This document shows, in pieces, positions 26,462-35,298 of a DNA stretch of 64,000 bases. Position numbers and translations under genes: made by a program. The stretch's first letter is position 1, and each line of letters starts with the position of its first letter. The notes below the pieces were generated by a model that saw nothing but the letters and a program-made list of their open reading frames with translations, did not search any database and was not told the origin of the DNA. Source of the DNA: Photorhabdus asymbiotica (GTDB lineage Bacteria; Pseudomonadota; Gammaproteobacteria; Enterobacterales; Enterobacteriaceae); assembly GCF_003634575.1 (NCBI RefSeq), contig NZ_RBLJ01000003.1, positions 248,001 through 312,000 of the forward strand. The letters are read 5' to 3'.

Positions 26462-26780
26462 AAACCAAACAAAATGCACCAAACTGTTTTATTTAGTTAA
26501 AAAAACTAATCATAAGTAATAATTTGAAGTAAAAATTCAAAATTACATACAATTTTGAATTTATAATCTAAGTGATTAACTAATATCTGATTGAATTCAG
26601 ATGAACTAACTGATTTTTTACAATATATTAATAATGAAACATGAAAAATAGTAAAATATAATGAAAAAATCTCCTATATTATAAATAGTTAAATATTGGC
26701 AATCCTACATTACACAAAATTTGACTTAAGAGGTAGTTTTGTAGGAACATATTTACAGTTTGGTGCATTCTGTTTAGTTT
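26462..26780. promoter_or_regulatory. Probable invertible promoter element of the fimbrial operon
   Basis: Two inverted repeats flank about 267 bp: left core aatgcaccaaactgt at 26473-26487, right core acagtttggtgcatt at 26755-26769. Over 21 bp (26467-26487 against 26755-26775) only one position differs, and similarity extends to about 26 bp. It lies between the major pilin and a FimB/MrpI-like recombinase, the classical phase-switch layout. A TTGACT hexamer at 26721 points rightwards, away from the pilin, which might mean the OFF orientation, but no good -10 follows, so the orientation remains undecided. Confidence 0.78.
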
Positions 26781-27015
26781 CTCTTTATTACCTAATAGTT
26801 TCTTAATATACAATTACAAAGTTTACAAGCTGATATTTTCTATTAAAAAATGGCTATTTATGACTATCTAAAAACAGTCTTTATAGATTTTCTCCCAAAT
26901 AAATAGAATTACCAGCTAATAATTTTATAATAGTTCTATTAATTGGTATATTCCGGTAGATTAATATTATTTTCTACCCATAACTATCTGCTCAAATTTC
27001 ACAGGAACTATTTTC

Positions 27016-27591
27016 ATGAAGAAGCGTAAATTCTTAACCAGACATGAAATTGATGCGATCTTAGAAAAAGCACGTCAGGGTCGTCATGCTGAACGAGATT
27101 ACTGCATGTTACTCATGTGCTTCATTCATGGGTTTAGAGTCAGCGAGCTATGCAATTTAACACTATCCGACCTTGACCTTAGTTCAGAAATTATTCATGT
27201 GAGGCGATTAAAAGGGGGTTTATCAACAACACATCCATTAATATCTGAAGAAATTAACGCATTAAATCAATGGCTTAAAATCAGAAAGAGTTGGAGGGAA
27301 GCAAATACACCGTGGGTCTTTTTATCGCAAAAATCAGGCGCTATTTCACGTCAACAGGTTTATGGTTTATTAAAGCGATATGGCAAGCAAGCATTAGTCA
27401 GTATTTCACCTCACCCACATATGTTAAGACATGCCTGCGGCTATGCTCTTGCTGATTTGGGGAGAGATACGCGCCTTATTCAGGATTATCTCGGTCACCG
27501 CAATATATCCCATACCGTGATTTACACAGCGAGTAATGTAAAACGATTTTCCAGAATATGGGAAGTTCCGTCAAAAAGACTCCTCGATTAA
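27016..27591 (+). CDS. Tyrosine recombinase, FimB/FimE/MrpI-like
   Basis: A 191-residue site-specific recombinase of the fimbrial switch type, lacking the large N-terminal domain of XerC/D. Catalytic residues of the tyrosine-recombinase fold are visible: Arg in HGFRVSEL (about residue 42), Lys in RLKGG, HxxR in HMLRHACG (about 141-144), His in GHRNISHT, and the nucleophile Tyr in TVIYTASNV. It is divergent from the fimbrial operon and would invert the 26462-26780 element. Ribosome site aggaact. It is followed by a hairpin at 27669. Confidence 0.92.
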   Translation: MKKRKFLTRHEIDAILEKARQGRHAERDYCMLLMCFIHGFRVSELCNLTLSDLDLSSEIIHVRRLKGGLSTTHPLISEEINALNQWLKIRKSWREANTPWVFLSQKSGAISRQQVYGLLKRYGKQALVSISPHPHMLRHACGYALADLGRDTRLIQDYLGHRNISHTVIYTASNVKRFSRIWEVPSKRLLD

Positions 27592-27668
27592 AATATCTCT
27601 TTTTTACAAAAATATTTTAATATGAGTTGTTATTTTCCTTGAAGCCTTAAAATATCATCTGATTATCC

Positions 27669-27702
27669 AAAATCCTCGTCTATATACTGATGAGGATTTT
27701 TT
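27669..27702 (+). terminator. Terminator after the recombinase gene
   Basis: Arms aaaatcctc (27669-27677) and gaggatttt (27692-27700) with a 14-base loop and a continuing T run. It lies about 78 bases after the recombinase stop. Confidence 0.7.
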
Positions 27703-27827
27703 ATTTTATAAAATAACCATTAACATCATAAAATACTTTTATTTATTTCTTATAATTAAATTAGAAATAAATTTTTTTAGAAACTAATAGATGATGTTAT
27801 TAAATAAAAATATGTATTTTTAATATC

Positions 27828-28012
27828 TATACCCTATGGATTTCAAGATGCATCGCGACGGCAAGGGAGCGAATCCCCGGGAGCATATACCCAATAGATT
27901 TCAAGTTGCAGTGCGGCGGCAAGTGAACGCATCCCCAGGAGCATAGATAACTATGTGACTGGGGTAAGTGAACGCAGCCAACAAAGAGGCAACTTGAAAG
28001 ATGACGGGTATA
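27828..28012. repeat. Composite ERIC (nested junction, collapsed right side)
   Basis: The left arm of one ERIC (27828-27885) meets a second copy beginning at 27886 (gagca then tataccc), the same junction as at 17464. The right end belongs to the outer type (gaggcaacttgaaagatgacg), so the two right halves have merged, most likely by recombination in the shared cagccaacaaag stretch. Confidence 0.8.
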
Positions 28013-28035
28013 TCTAAATCCTCTTTTCACATGAA

Positions 28036-28162
28036 TATACCCAATAGATTTCGAGTTGCAGCGCGGCGGCAAATGAACGCATTCCCAGGAGCATAAATAA
28101 CGATGTGACTGGGGTAAGTGAAAGCAGCCAACAAAGCAGCAGCTTGAAAGATGAAAGGTATA
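28036..28162. repeat. ERIC element, 127 bp
   Basis: Complete copy starting tatacccaatag and ending aaaggtata. It is separated by 23 bases from the composite copy on its left. Confidence 0.88.
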
Positions 28163-28224
28163 TAATACAAGGAGCCAAAAACCTCTTAGCTCCTTTTATC
28201 ACACCATCAGTTCATCAAAGGCCA

Positions 28225-28372
28225 AAATGAAACTGCCTGTACGGCAGTGAACCGATCTGGAAAGATGATGGCATTATGGTTACTTTTCTAAGCTGCCTGT
28301 ACGGCAGTGAACATCGGAATAATGAAATTGTTTTGTTGCTGTGTTTTCTAAGCTGCCTGTACGACAGTGAAC
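28225..28372 (-). CRISPR. Orphan type I-F CRISPR mini-array, three repeats and two spacers
   Basis: Repeats of 28 bp at 28225-28252, 28285-28312 and 28345-28372, with core ctgcctgtacggcagtgaac (one base differs in the third). On the - strand they read GTTCACTGCC...GCTTAGAAA, the type I-F repeat. Both spacers (28253-28284, 28313-28344) are exactly 32 bp, the I-F size. The left repeat has a degenerate outer end, as expected of the leader-distal repeat. No type I-F cas genes are in the window, so processing would depend on genes elsewhere. Confidence 0.9.
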
Positions 28373-28470
28373 GTTAGATATTAGCGTTAACCCGCTGATT
28401 ATTAAAGAGCGATAGTAATAAAAAGTGAAAAAACCCTTTTTATAAGCAACAATTTATTTCCAATATAAAT
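28373..28470 (-). promoter_or_regulatory. Probable leader of the type I-F mini-array
   Basis: AT-rich DNA next to the intact end of the array, with an aaaaaaccctttttataa stretch near 28428-28445, resembling type I-F leaders. The direction of reading (leftwards) agrees with the degenerate repeat being at the far left. Confidence 0.5.
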
Positions 28471-28553
28471 CAAAATGTTACGATTTACCGCAAAAAAAGG
28501 GTTACAACCAAAGTAGATCACCAGCCCCAAAGTATCGAAGGAAGTATTAAAAC

Positions 28554-29034
28554 ATGCTTAATACCCCACTACTGGTAGAATACAATGAAAATGTTGAAAA
28601 TATCAGTAAATTAGCTGAAAACAGCAGCCGAGTTTACTTCCAATACGATAATAACTATTTACCCGTATAATAAAAGCTCTATCGCCATTTAACCTCAAAT
28701 TTGATAACTCATTACAGGTTACATAGCCGATGATAAATGACAACTGGCATATATCCCCTTTTTACGACATTATGTATAGCCCATCGCGCTATAATGAACA
28801 TATGACAGCTTTCAATGGTTACGGATCAAATATAACAAAAAAAACAATAGAATTAATGGTAGGGCTATCTGGGGCAAAAGTAATTATTAATATCGCTACT
28901 GAAATTTATGACATCGCTAAAGACTTTCACAGGAAGCTAAAGTTGTTGGTATTCCAACAATTTTAGCCAAAGAAATTCAACGAAATATTGACAACAAATG
29001 GAACCCGTTGAAAGAATCATTCCGAAACCCTTAG
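28554..29034 (+). pseudogene. Decayed hipA-like toxin gene
   Basis: Three pieces of a HipA-type serine/threonine kinase toxin remain. 28554-28670 encodes 38 residues ending with SSRVYFQYDNNYLPV, like the HipA N-terminal domain, then stops. 28730-28966 encodes NDNWHISPFYDIMYSP and EHMTAFNGYGSNITKK, the HipA C-terminal region. 28939-29034 continues in another frame with EAKVVGIPTILAKEIQRNI to a stop. The kinase core is missing and a frameshift separates the last two pieces. No hipB antitoxin gene is next to it. Confidence 0.7.
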
Positions 29035-29044
29035 GAGATGAGTA

Positions 29045-29653
29045 ATGAACGAGAAATTCTATCAGTTAAAAATTACCCTCATAGATTCACAACCTGCTAT
29101 CTGGCGACAATTTGTCGTTCCTGCCTCGATCCCACTCGACAGATTGCATGATGCGATACAAATCGTTATGGGATGGCAGGATAGCCACTTGCATGAATTT
29201 CGTATTGGCAAGCAGCGGCTAACGGAAATGCCAGAAGAGCCATCTGATGGAGAGGAAGAAGGTTTATATCGCCTGATAGATTTAGTTAAGCAAAAAGGCC
29301 GAACGTTTAGCTACATCTATGATTTTGGCGATAACTGGGAACATGAAATTACCTTAGAAAACAGTAATTATCCTGAGAAAGATCTTCCTCTGCCTATTTA
29401 TTGTCTGGATGGTGCACGCGCCTGCCCTCTTGAAGATACTGGCGGTGTCTATGGCTATGAGAATTTAATAGCAATACTTAATGACCCTTCCCACGAAGAA
29501 TACGAAGAAATGCGGCAATGGGTAAATGGATTACTTGATTTAACGGAAAATGATCATTTCGATCCTGAACTATTTTGTCCAAACAGCATTAATGGCTTTT
29601 TAGCCCTTTATTATCGCTGGTCACGCGATCGTTACCAACCCTTGTGGAATTGA
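29045..29653 (+). CDS. Plasmid pRiA4b ORF-3 family protein
   Basis: A 202-residue soluble protein that matches the pRiA4b ORF-3 family over its whole length: QLKITLIDSQPAIWRQFVVP at the start, LHDAIQIVMGWQDSHLHEF, FSYIYDFGDNWEHEI, and CPLEDTGGVYGYENL. Family members are scattered on chromosomes and mobile elements, and no biochemical function is established. A ribosome site (ttaggagatg) precedes the ATG. It follows the hipA remnant by ten bases in DNA with other signs of gene turnover. Confidence 0.85.
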   Translation: MNEKFYQLKITLIDSQPAIWRQFVVPASIPLDRLHDAIQIVMGWQDSHLHEFRIGKQRLTEMPEEPSDGEEEGLYRLIDLVKQKGRTFSYIYDFGDNWEHEITLENSNYPEKDLPLPIYCLDGARACPLEDTGGVYGYENLIAILNDPSHEEYEEMRQWVNGLLDLTENDHFDPELFCPNSINGFLALYYRWSRDRYQPLWN

Positions 29654-30406
29654 AAAATTTCAGATGAATCACTATTACGGACCTTGGTGCTTGATTTGAG
29701 CTACTTTTTTCATGGAACAAATAATATGTAATTCAGTATTGAGTGCAGTTTCGACGGTGTTGTAAATTAACTCCGGGCAAACTGCACAGGTACTTTACAC
29801 AACAATCATACCGTCCTCGCTAGCCCACTCGCTTCTTCAATACAGGCACTTAAAATACCTAGCCCTGGCTAATTCTCAACTGAATGAGCCGTATCACACG
29901 CGTAAATATGTAACGCAGAAACAGGATATTATTCTCTTATTTGCCAGCAACGAAGATTTAACAATCAATAAAACGGATAAGCAGATGATGTAATTAATCA
30001 TTTTAAATAGAAGATAAATAAATTCGAAACTTCTTTTTTTTCATTTTGATACTTTTTTAGGTCTATTTAATTATGATATCTGTTTTTAGCTTCTAACATT
30101 CTCTGATCAATTTATTTTTTGTAATATTAAAAAAATAAATTTTTTTCTTGCTATTCGATGACAATTTAATAATTATTGTTCTAAATTTCATCACATGGGT
30201 CAGATAAAGAATAGTTCGGGTTTTGTTCCTCTTATTCACAAGAATGAATCGAGTGGAAGTTCATGCCTGTAATCTTGTCGTCCAATTGACTATTCATCAC
30301 CACATAGACTGTGCTTTTTTTGTGGCAATAGGATTTTCAGTATCTTATTTCTTTGGTGAAAAAATTAATCATTTCAACTTCTGACAGAATTAAGGAAATA
30401 ATATCG
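29654..30406. other. Intergenic region with a fragmentary open frame
   Basis: A 75-codon frame without a start codon (29766-29993) reads LAHSLLQYRHLKYLALANSQ and ends KTDKQMM. It may be the tail of a lost gene but I do not recognise it. The rest is AT-rich. The promoter of the lipase gene should lie near its right end. Confidence 0.4.
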
Positions 30407-32326
30407 ATGAGCAAATTAAGCCCACTTGATTGTCTTGACTGTAAAAAAATTCTGAAACACTGGGTAGAATTTCAGTTGGTGGATGAACAGGGAAAACCGC
30501 TGGTAAATATGTCTTATAGCCTGATAAGCAGAGGACTACCGAATTATGTGCGTCGAGGGAAGACGGATGGTTTCGGAGTGCTCAGGGAAGAAGACCTGTC
30601 GGCTCATCCAGTGAAGTTGTATATTCACGCCCAATCGCTGGCGGATGAGATGGAACGGCGTCCGTTGCGGGAAAAACGTGGTGAAGAGGCATCGGTAGTG
30701 AAGCCAAAAGCCGAAGCGGAAGGTTATCAATACCAATATGTGACGATCGGGCTGATCAGTGATGGTTTGCCTGTGATTAAGGATTGGTATGATCCTAAAA
30801 AAATTCCGCCCCCTTATCATTTCCCTAACCCAGAGCCAAAGGGTTATGAGGTTCATCCGTTAAACCAGCGGTATGTATTGGAGGTGTGTCCGTTCCGAGC
30901 CTGGGTTTTGCAATTGCATCATCAGAAAGAGTATTCGATTGTGAATGCCTATAACCAGAGTTTGATGAGCGTGCTGGCTTATGCCGGTAAGGATGTCGAT
31001 GTTGAAGGCTCTGTACTTCACTTTTTTAACCGGCAAATGGTGGATGTCTCGAAGCTGCCTTATCGGGTGGAAAAAATGTCGGCAACACCAGTGGTTTACG
31101 ATGTGCCGTTCAGTGAACGTTATACCCGGGTAGAGTTTATTGATTCAGAAACAGCAAATAAACAGGGTGATACCCGACTGTTTTATATCGCCAGCCACAG
31201 TGATGCTCTTGTTAGCTGGCGGGGCACTGCCAGTCTGACGAATGACCTGACTGATGCGACTTTTCAGCCGTTAAGCTTAAGTTGCGACGATGATAAAGCC
31301 CTGTGCAGTGAGTTTATTCACCGTGGCAAAGTGCATAAGGGATTCTGGGAGGCATTCAGTCTGGTTGGGAAGTTAAAAGTTCCCAGTGATAAAACCAAAG
31401 AAGTATTCGGTGATATTCTGAATTTGGTCACAAGAAAAAGGTTATTCATCTGTGGTCACAGTCTAGGGGGCGCACTGGCATTACTGCACAGCGCACAATT
31501 GAAAGAAAATAATCCCTGTCTCTACAGTTACGGGATGCCAAGAACATTAACCCGCAGTGCAGTACAGGAATTATCTTCTATCATCCATTATCGCCATGTT
31601 AATGAAAATGACCCCATTCCTTTGGTGCCCTTTGAACAGGATATGGATAATGTTTTCTTCAATTACTGGACGCCCGCAGGGTATGAATGGGAAATCATGA
31701 AATTGTTGTCACCATCACCGATTATTCAGGCAATTAAACAAGCAACAGCCAGTAAAGAAATTTATCTGCATCATGGTAAAGTGGTTCATTTTTTAAAAGC
31801 CAGTGCCTGCCCGGAGTGGCTGATTGCCGCCAGTAATGTATCGCTGATAACGGGATTGAGTGCAGAAAAAATATTAAGTAATACAACAAAACTGTATTTA
31901 ATTCCTGAGCTGGATAAAGAAACAGAACGTTTTTTCGCTCAAGCCGGTGAACAGCAAAATGCCCTGTTTAATCAGCTAAGCCCACAAGAACAGGATAAAC
32001 TGTTTGATGAAAATAAAAATCCTGATTTAAAAAGCAGATTAGGTATTCTTAATCACAGTTCATATAAATATGCCGGTTATATTGATGCACGCCTTAGAGA
32101 GTTATGCGAACCAGATAAAACAACAAGTTATCAGGACAGCCAACGCCGATTTAAAGAGAAAATGGACGCTGAAAAAAAACTTATCCCAGATACTATTTAC
32201 TACCGTAATCTCTGTTTTCTGGAAATGGATAAACAGTTAATAAAATCATTGGCCGTCAGTCAACAGGAAGAAAAATGGGTATTGGCTTTACAGCATTACT
32301 GCGATGGGAAGGAACTTTCAGTATGA
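30407..32326 (+). CDS. Class 3 lipase, putative type VI secretion effector
   Basis: A 639-residue protein from the ATG at 30407 (ribosome site aaggaa; an upstream frame to 30353 is less likely). The N-terminal 200 residues begin with PLDCLDCKKILKHWVEFQLV, a module seen on T6SS-linked lipases. The central alpha/beta-hydrolase domain has the nucleophile elbow GHSLGG (Ser352), followed by SYGMPRT and the region NENDPIPLVPF expected to carry the acid residue. Class 3 lipases hydrolyse acyl esters, so phospholipid attack on rival cells is plausible. A small membrane-anchored protein gene overlaps its stop codon, as with effector/immunity pairs, and a DUF4123 gene lies downstream. No T6SS core genes are in the window. 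Confidence 0.82.
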   Translation: MSKLSPLDCLDCKKILKHWVEFQLVDEQGKPLVNMSYSLISRGLPNYVRRGKTDGFGVLREEDLSAHPVKLYIHAQSLADEMERRPLREKRGEEASVVKPKAEAEGYQYQYVTIGLISDGLPVIKDWYDPKKIPPPYHFPNPEPKGYEVHPLNQRYVLEVCPFRAWVLQLHHQKEYSIVNAYNQSLMSVLAYAGKDVDVEGSVLHFFNRQMVDVSKLPYRVEKMSATPVVYDVPFSERYTRVEFIDSETANKQGDTRLFYIASHSDALVSWRGTASLTNDLTDATFQPLSLSCDDDKALCSEFIHRGKVHKGFWEAFSLVGKLKVPSDKTKEVFGDILNLVTRKRLFICGHSLGGALALLHSAQLKENNPCLYSYGMPRTLTRSAVQELSSIIHYRHVNENDPIPLVPFEQDMDNVFFNYWTPAGYEWEIMKLLSPSPIIQAIKQATASKEIYLHHGKVVHFLKASACPEWLIAASNVSLITGLSAEKILSNTTKLYLIPELDKETERFFAQAGEQQNALFNQLSPQEQDKLFDENKNPDLKSRLGILNHSSYKYAGYIDARLRELCEPDKTTSYQDSQRRFKEKMDAEKKLIPDTIYYRNLCFLEMDKQLIKSLAVSQQEEKWVLALQHYCDGKELSV

Positions 32327-33072
32327 GGATATTAAAAGTCACATTGTTATTATTACTGTTGTCTTTTATTTACTGGTCGATGGGAGATACCTTTTTTAAC
32401 TGGCTATTTCCCTTTTCATCTAAGGGAAAAGGGCCATGGATAACGATGGACGGTGTTATGCCGAAATACACCGCGCCGTATGTGGCGGCAAGGTATATCT
32501 CAAAAGATTGTCTTAAATATGAGTTTGATGCGGGGATGTCACCTCATAAAGTACCGACTTATAACGTGCTTTATCAGGAGGTAACCGCAGATCCCAAAAC
32601 CGGTTATTTTCGGACTAAATTGCCTTTTAGTGGCGGAGGCTGGTGCAAATGGAAAATCGAGCAAGCTTATGTATCAGCTTACTATACCGATGTCAGTCAC
32701 CTGGTGAAAGATGCCGTACCCTATTCAGGGACAGGTTTAACCGCTTTTATCAACGATGCCGCACGAGAGCAGTATTCTGAAGCCTCTGAAACTCGCGCAG
32801 TGAATACAATAGATTATAGCCCGGTTATTTACCCTGTTTTGAAAATGGTTGAAGGACGTCCAAACAGAATTTCCTTACAGGGTGTGGTGGATTCATTTCC
32901 CTTTCGATTGCAATTAATTCCAGGAGCAGAATGGAAAATCACCTTTAAACCTAAGCTGGATGAAACCAAAATGCCGAAGGTCATCGTGACTAAAGAAAAG
33001 GAATTGGTTGAGTATCCTAATGGACACATTGAAACCGATACCCAAATGGTAGATATCCGTTACATAAAATAA
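32323..33072 (+). CDS. Putative lipase immunity protein, copy 1
   Basis: The ATG at 32323 overlaps the lipase stop (ATGA), giving 249 residues. One N-terminal hydrophobic segment (MRILKVTLLLLLLSFIYW) would place the rest in the periplasm, where a secreted lipase would act. The mature part has GPWITMDGVMPKYTAPY, SGGGWCKWKIEQA, VSHLVKDA and GAEWKITFKPKLDE. No named family is recognised. Immunity is inferred from coupling to the lipase and from amplification of the gene (two more copies follow). Confidence 0.75.
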   Translation: MRILKVTLLLLLLSFIYWSMGDTFFNWLFPFSSKGKGPWITMDGVMPKYTAPYVAARYISKDCLKYEFDAGMSPHKVPTYNVLYQEVTADPKTGYFRTKLPFSGGGWCKWKIEQAYVSAYYTDVSHLVKDAVPYSGTGLTAFINDAAREQYSEASETRAVNTIDYSPVIYPVLKMVEGRPNRISLQGVVDSFPFRLQLIPGAEWKITFKPKLDETKMPKVIVTKEKELVEYPNGHIETDTQMVDIRYIK

Positions 33073-33150
33073 TGCCAGTGGGCTTTCCAGCAAGATAAAT
33101 GAAAAGAATTACTATCATTGCTCCTGATTATTTAGGCAATTAAGGCGAAA

Positions 33151-33315
33151 ATGGATACTGATAAAAAACTTATCCCAGATACTATTTACTATCGTAATCT
33201 CTGTTTTCTGGAAATGGATAAACAGTTAATAAAATCATTGGCCGTCAGTCAACAGGAAGAAAAATGGGTATTGGCTTTACAGCATTACTGCGATGGGAAG
33301 GAACTTTCAGTATGA
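33151..33315 (+). pseudogene. Duplicated lipase 3' fragment (second unit)
   Basis: A 54-codon in-frame remnant from MDTDKKLIPDTIYYRNL to YCDGKELSV, matching the C-terminus of the lipase. It opens with an ATG but no strong ribosome site. It ends in the same ATGA overlap with immunity copy 2 and may help couple that gene's translation. It cannot be a lipase by itself. Confidence 0.75.
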
Positions 33316-34061
33316 GGATATTAAAAGTCACATTGTTATTATTACTGTTGTCTTTTATTTACTGGTCGATGGGAGACACCTTTTTTAACTGGCTATTTCC
33401 CTTTTCATCTAAGGGAAAAGGGCCATGGATAACAGTGGAGGGTGTTGCACCAAAATATACAAAGCCGTATGTGTCGGCTGTATATAAATCAAAAGATTGT
33501 CTTGAATATGAGTTTAGTGCGACTATGACACCTCATAAGGTACCAACCTATAACGGATTAAGTCTGGATGTAAAGGCTGATCCAGAGACTGGTTATTTTC
33601 AGGCAAAATTGCCTTTTAGTGGCGGTGGCTGGTGTAAATGGAGAATTGAGCAGGCGTTTGTAACTGTAGGTTATACCGATGTCAGTCATCTGGTAAAAGA
33701 TGCTATTATGTCTGAAGGAGGGAGAGGGACAGGTTTAACTGTATTTATCAACGATGCACCTCGGACATATCTTAGCGAAACTGAAGCATTAAATACCATC
33801 AATTACAGTCCTACTATTTATCCTATTTTAAAGATGGTTCAGAGTTGGCCCAAAAGAATATTCTTACAGGGTGAATTAGGTATGCGTCCCTTTCGGTTGA
33901 AATTAACGCCGGGAGCAGAATGGAAAATCACCTTTAAACCTAAACTGGATGAAACCAAAATGCCGAAGGTCATCGTGACTAAAGAAAAGGAATTGGTTGA
34001 GTATCCTAATGGACACATTGAAACCGATACCCAAATGGTAGATATCCGTTACATAAAATAA
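33312..34061 (+). CDS. Putative lipase immunity protein, copy 2 (diverged)
   Basis: A 249-residue paralogue of copy 1. The first 40 residues and the last 30 are nearly identical to copy 1, but the central part is diverged (VEGVAPKYTKPYVSAVYKSKDC, split here as VEGVAPKYTKPY and VSAVYKSKDC; MSEGGRGTGLTVFINDAP). Such diversification of an immunity paralogue could protect against a variant effector made by other strains. It starts at the ATGA overlap with the lipase 3' fragment. Confidence 0.72.
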   Translation: MRILKVTLLLLLLSFIYWSMGDTFFNWLFPFSSKGKGPWITVEGVAPKYTKPYVSAVYKSKDCLEYEFSATMTPHKVPTYNGLSLDVKADPETGYFQAKLPFSGGGWCKWRIEQAFVTVGYTDVSHLVKDAIMSEGGRGTGLTVFINDAPRTYLSETEALNTINYSPTIYPILKMVQSWPKRIFLQGELGMRPFRLKLTPGAEWKITFKPKLDETKMPKVIVTKEKELVEYPNGHIETDTQMVDIRYIK

Positions 34062-34141
34062 TGCCAGTGGACTTTCCAGCACAAGATAAATGAGAAAAAT
34101 TACTATCATTGCTCCTGATTATTTAGGCAATTAAGGCGAAA

Positions 34142-34306
34142 ATGGATACTGATAAAAAACTTATCCCAGATGCCATTTACTACCGTAATCTCTGTTTTCT
34201 GGGAATGGATAAACAGTTAATAAAATCATTGGCCGTCAGTCAACAGGAAGAAAAATGGGTATTGGCTTTACAGCATTACTGCGATGGGAAGGAACTTTCA
34301 GTATGA
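34142..34306 (+). pseudogene. Duplicated lipase 3' fragment (third unit)
   Basis: The same 54-codon tail as in the second unit, with small changes (PDAIYYRNL, FLGMDKQ). It ends at the ATGA overlap with the broken third immunity copy. Confidence 0.72.
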
Positions 34307-35103
34307 GGATATTAAAAGTCACATTGTTATTATTACTGTTGTCTTTTATTTACTGGTCGATGGGCGATACCTTTTTTAACTGGCTATTTCCCTTTTCATC
34401 TAAGGGAAAAGGGCCATGGATAACGATGGACGGTGTTATGCCGAAATACACCGCGCCGTATGTGGCGGCAAGGTATATCTCAAAAGATTGTCTTAAATAT
34501 GAGTTTGATGCGGGGATGTCACCTCATAAAGTACCGACTTATTTAGTGCGACTATGACACCTCATAAAGTACCGACTTATAACGTGCTTTACCAAGAGGT
34601 AACCGCAGATCCCAAAACCGGTTATTTTCGGACTAAATTGCCTTTTAGTGGCGGAGGCTGGTGCAAATGGAAAATCGAGCAAGCTTATGTATCAGCTTAC
34701 TATACCGATGTCAGTCACCTGGTGAAAGATGCCGTACCCTATTCAGGGACAGGTTTAACCGCTTTTATCAACGATGCCGCACGAGAACAGTATTCTGACT
34801 CGCGCAGTGAATACAATAGATTATAGCCCGGTTATTTACCCTGTTTTGAAAATGGTTGAAGGACGTCCAAACAGAATTTCCTTACAGAATGTGGTGGATT
34901 CATTTCCCTTTCGATTGAAATTAATTCCAGGAGCAGAATGGAAAATCACCTTTAAACCTAAGCTGGATGAAACCAAAATGCCGAAAATCACTATTACTAA
35001 AGAAAAAGAATGGGTTGAATATCCAAATGGCCGAATTGATCTTAATCGGCAATCAATAGATTACTGGAAAATAACGTCACCAAAGTCTACGGCAGACAAA
35101 TAG
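34303..35103 (+). pseudogene. Immunity gene copy 3, frameshifted
   Basis: It begins exactly like copy 1, but after PHKVPTY a 38-bp extra segment (34541-34578, starting ttagtgcgactatgacacc, a copy 2-like sequence) shifts the frame and leads to a stop at 34555-34557. An 11-bp deletion near 34798 (ttctga joined to ctcgcg) later restores the original frame (38-11=27). The C-terminus also differs (VEYPNGRIDLNRQS). A full protein cannot be made without re-initiation. ATGs at 34554 and 34774 open shorter pieces. Confidence 0.82.
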
Positions 35104-35214
35104 AGAAATACGGCCTTAACACGCTATACAGATAACGCTACGAGGAAAACTGACCATGATAAATACCATATTACTCATCTGTTTAAATACCAATATCAGA
35201 AATAAGGAATCCCA

Positions 35215-35298
35215 ATGAATGATGGATTAAAACCAATTTATGCTGTTCCAACACAACGGGAAACTAATTTGATTATCGATAACCAGGAGGATGTATGA
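35215..35298 (+). CDS. Small ORF before the DUF4123 gene, possible remnant
   Basis: 27 codons (MNDGLKPIYAVPTQRE ... NQEDV) with a ribosome site aaggaat. The TGA overlaps the ATG of the next gene (ATGA), indicating translational coupling. It could be the tail of a lost T6SS gene such as a vgrG, or a leader peptide. No family recognised. Confidence 0.4.
   Translation: MNDGLKPIYAVPTQRETNLIIDNQEDV

Larger units (their letters stand above)
32158..35103 (+). repeat. Tandem triplication: lipase 3' end plus immunity gene
   Basis: Units start at 32158, 33147 and 34138 (spacing 989 and 991 bases), each beginning gaaaatgga. Each unit carries the last 165 bases of the lipase gene in frame and one immunity gene. 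The 5' part of the immunity genes and the lipase tail are almost identical between units, while the middle of copy 2 differs more. Confidence 0.9.

Noticed and set aside
29766-29993. 75-codon frame (LLQYRHLKYLALANSQ)
   Set aside because: No start codon, no ribosome site and no recognised family; mentioned only as possible remnant.
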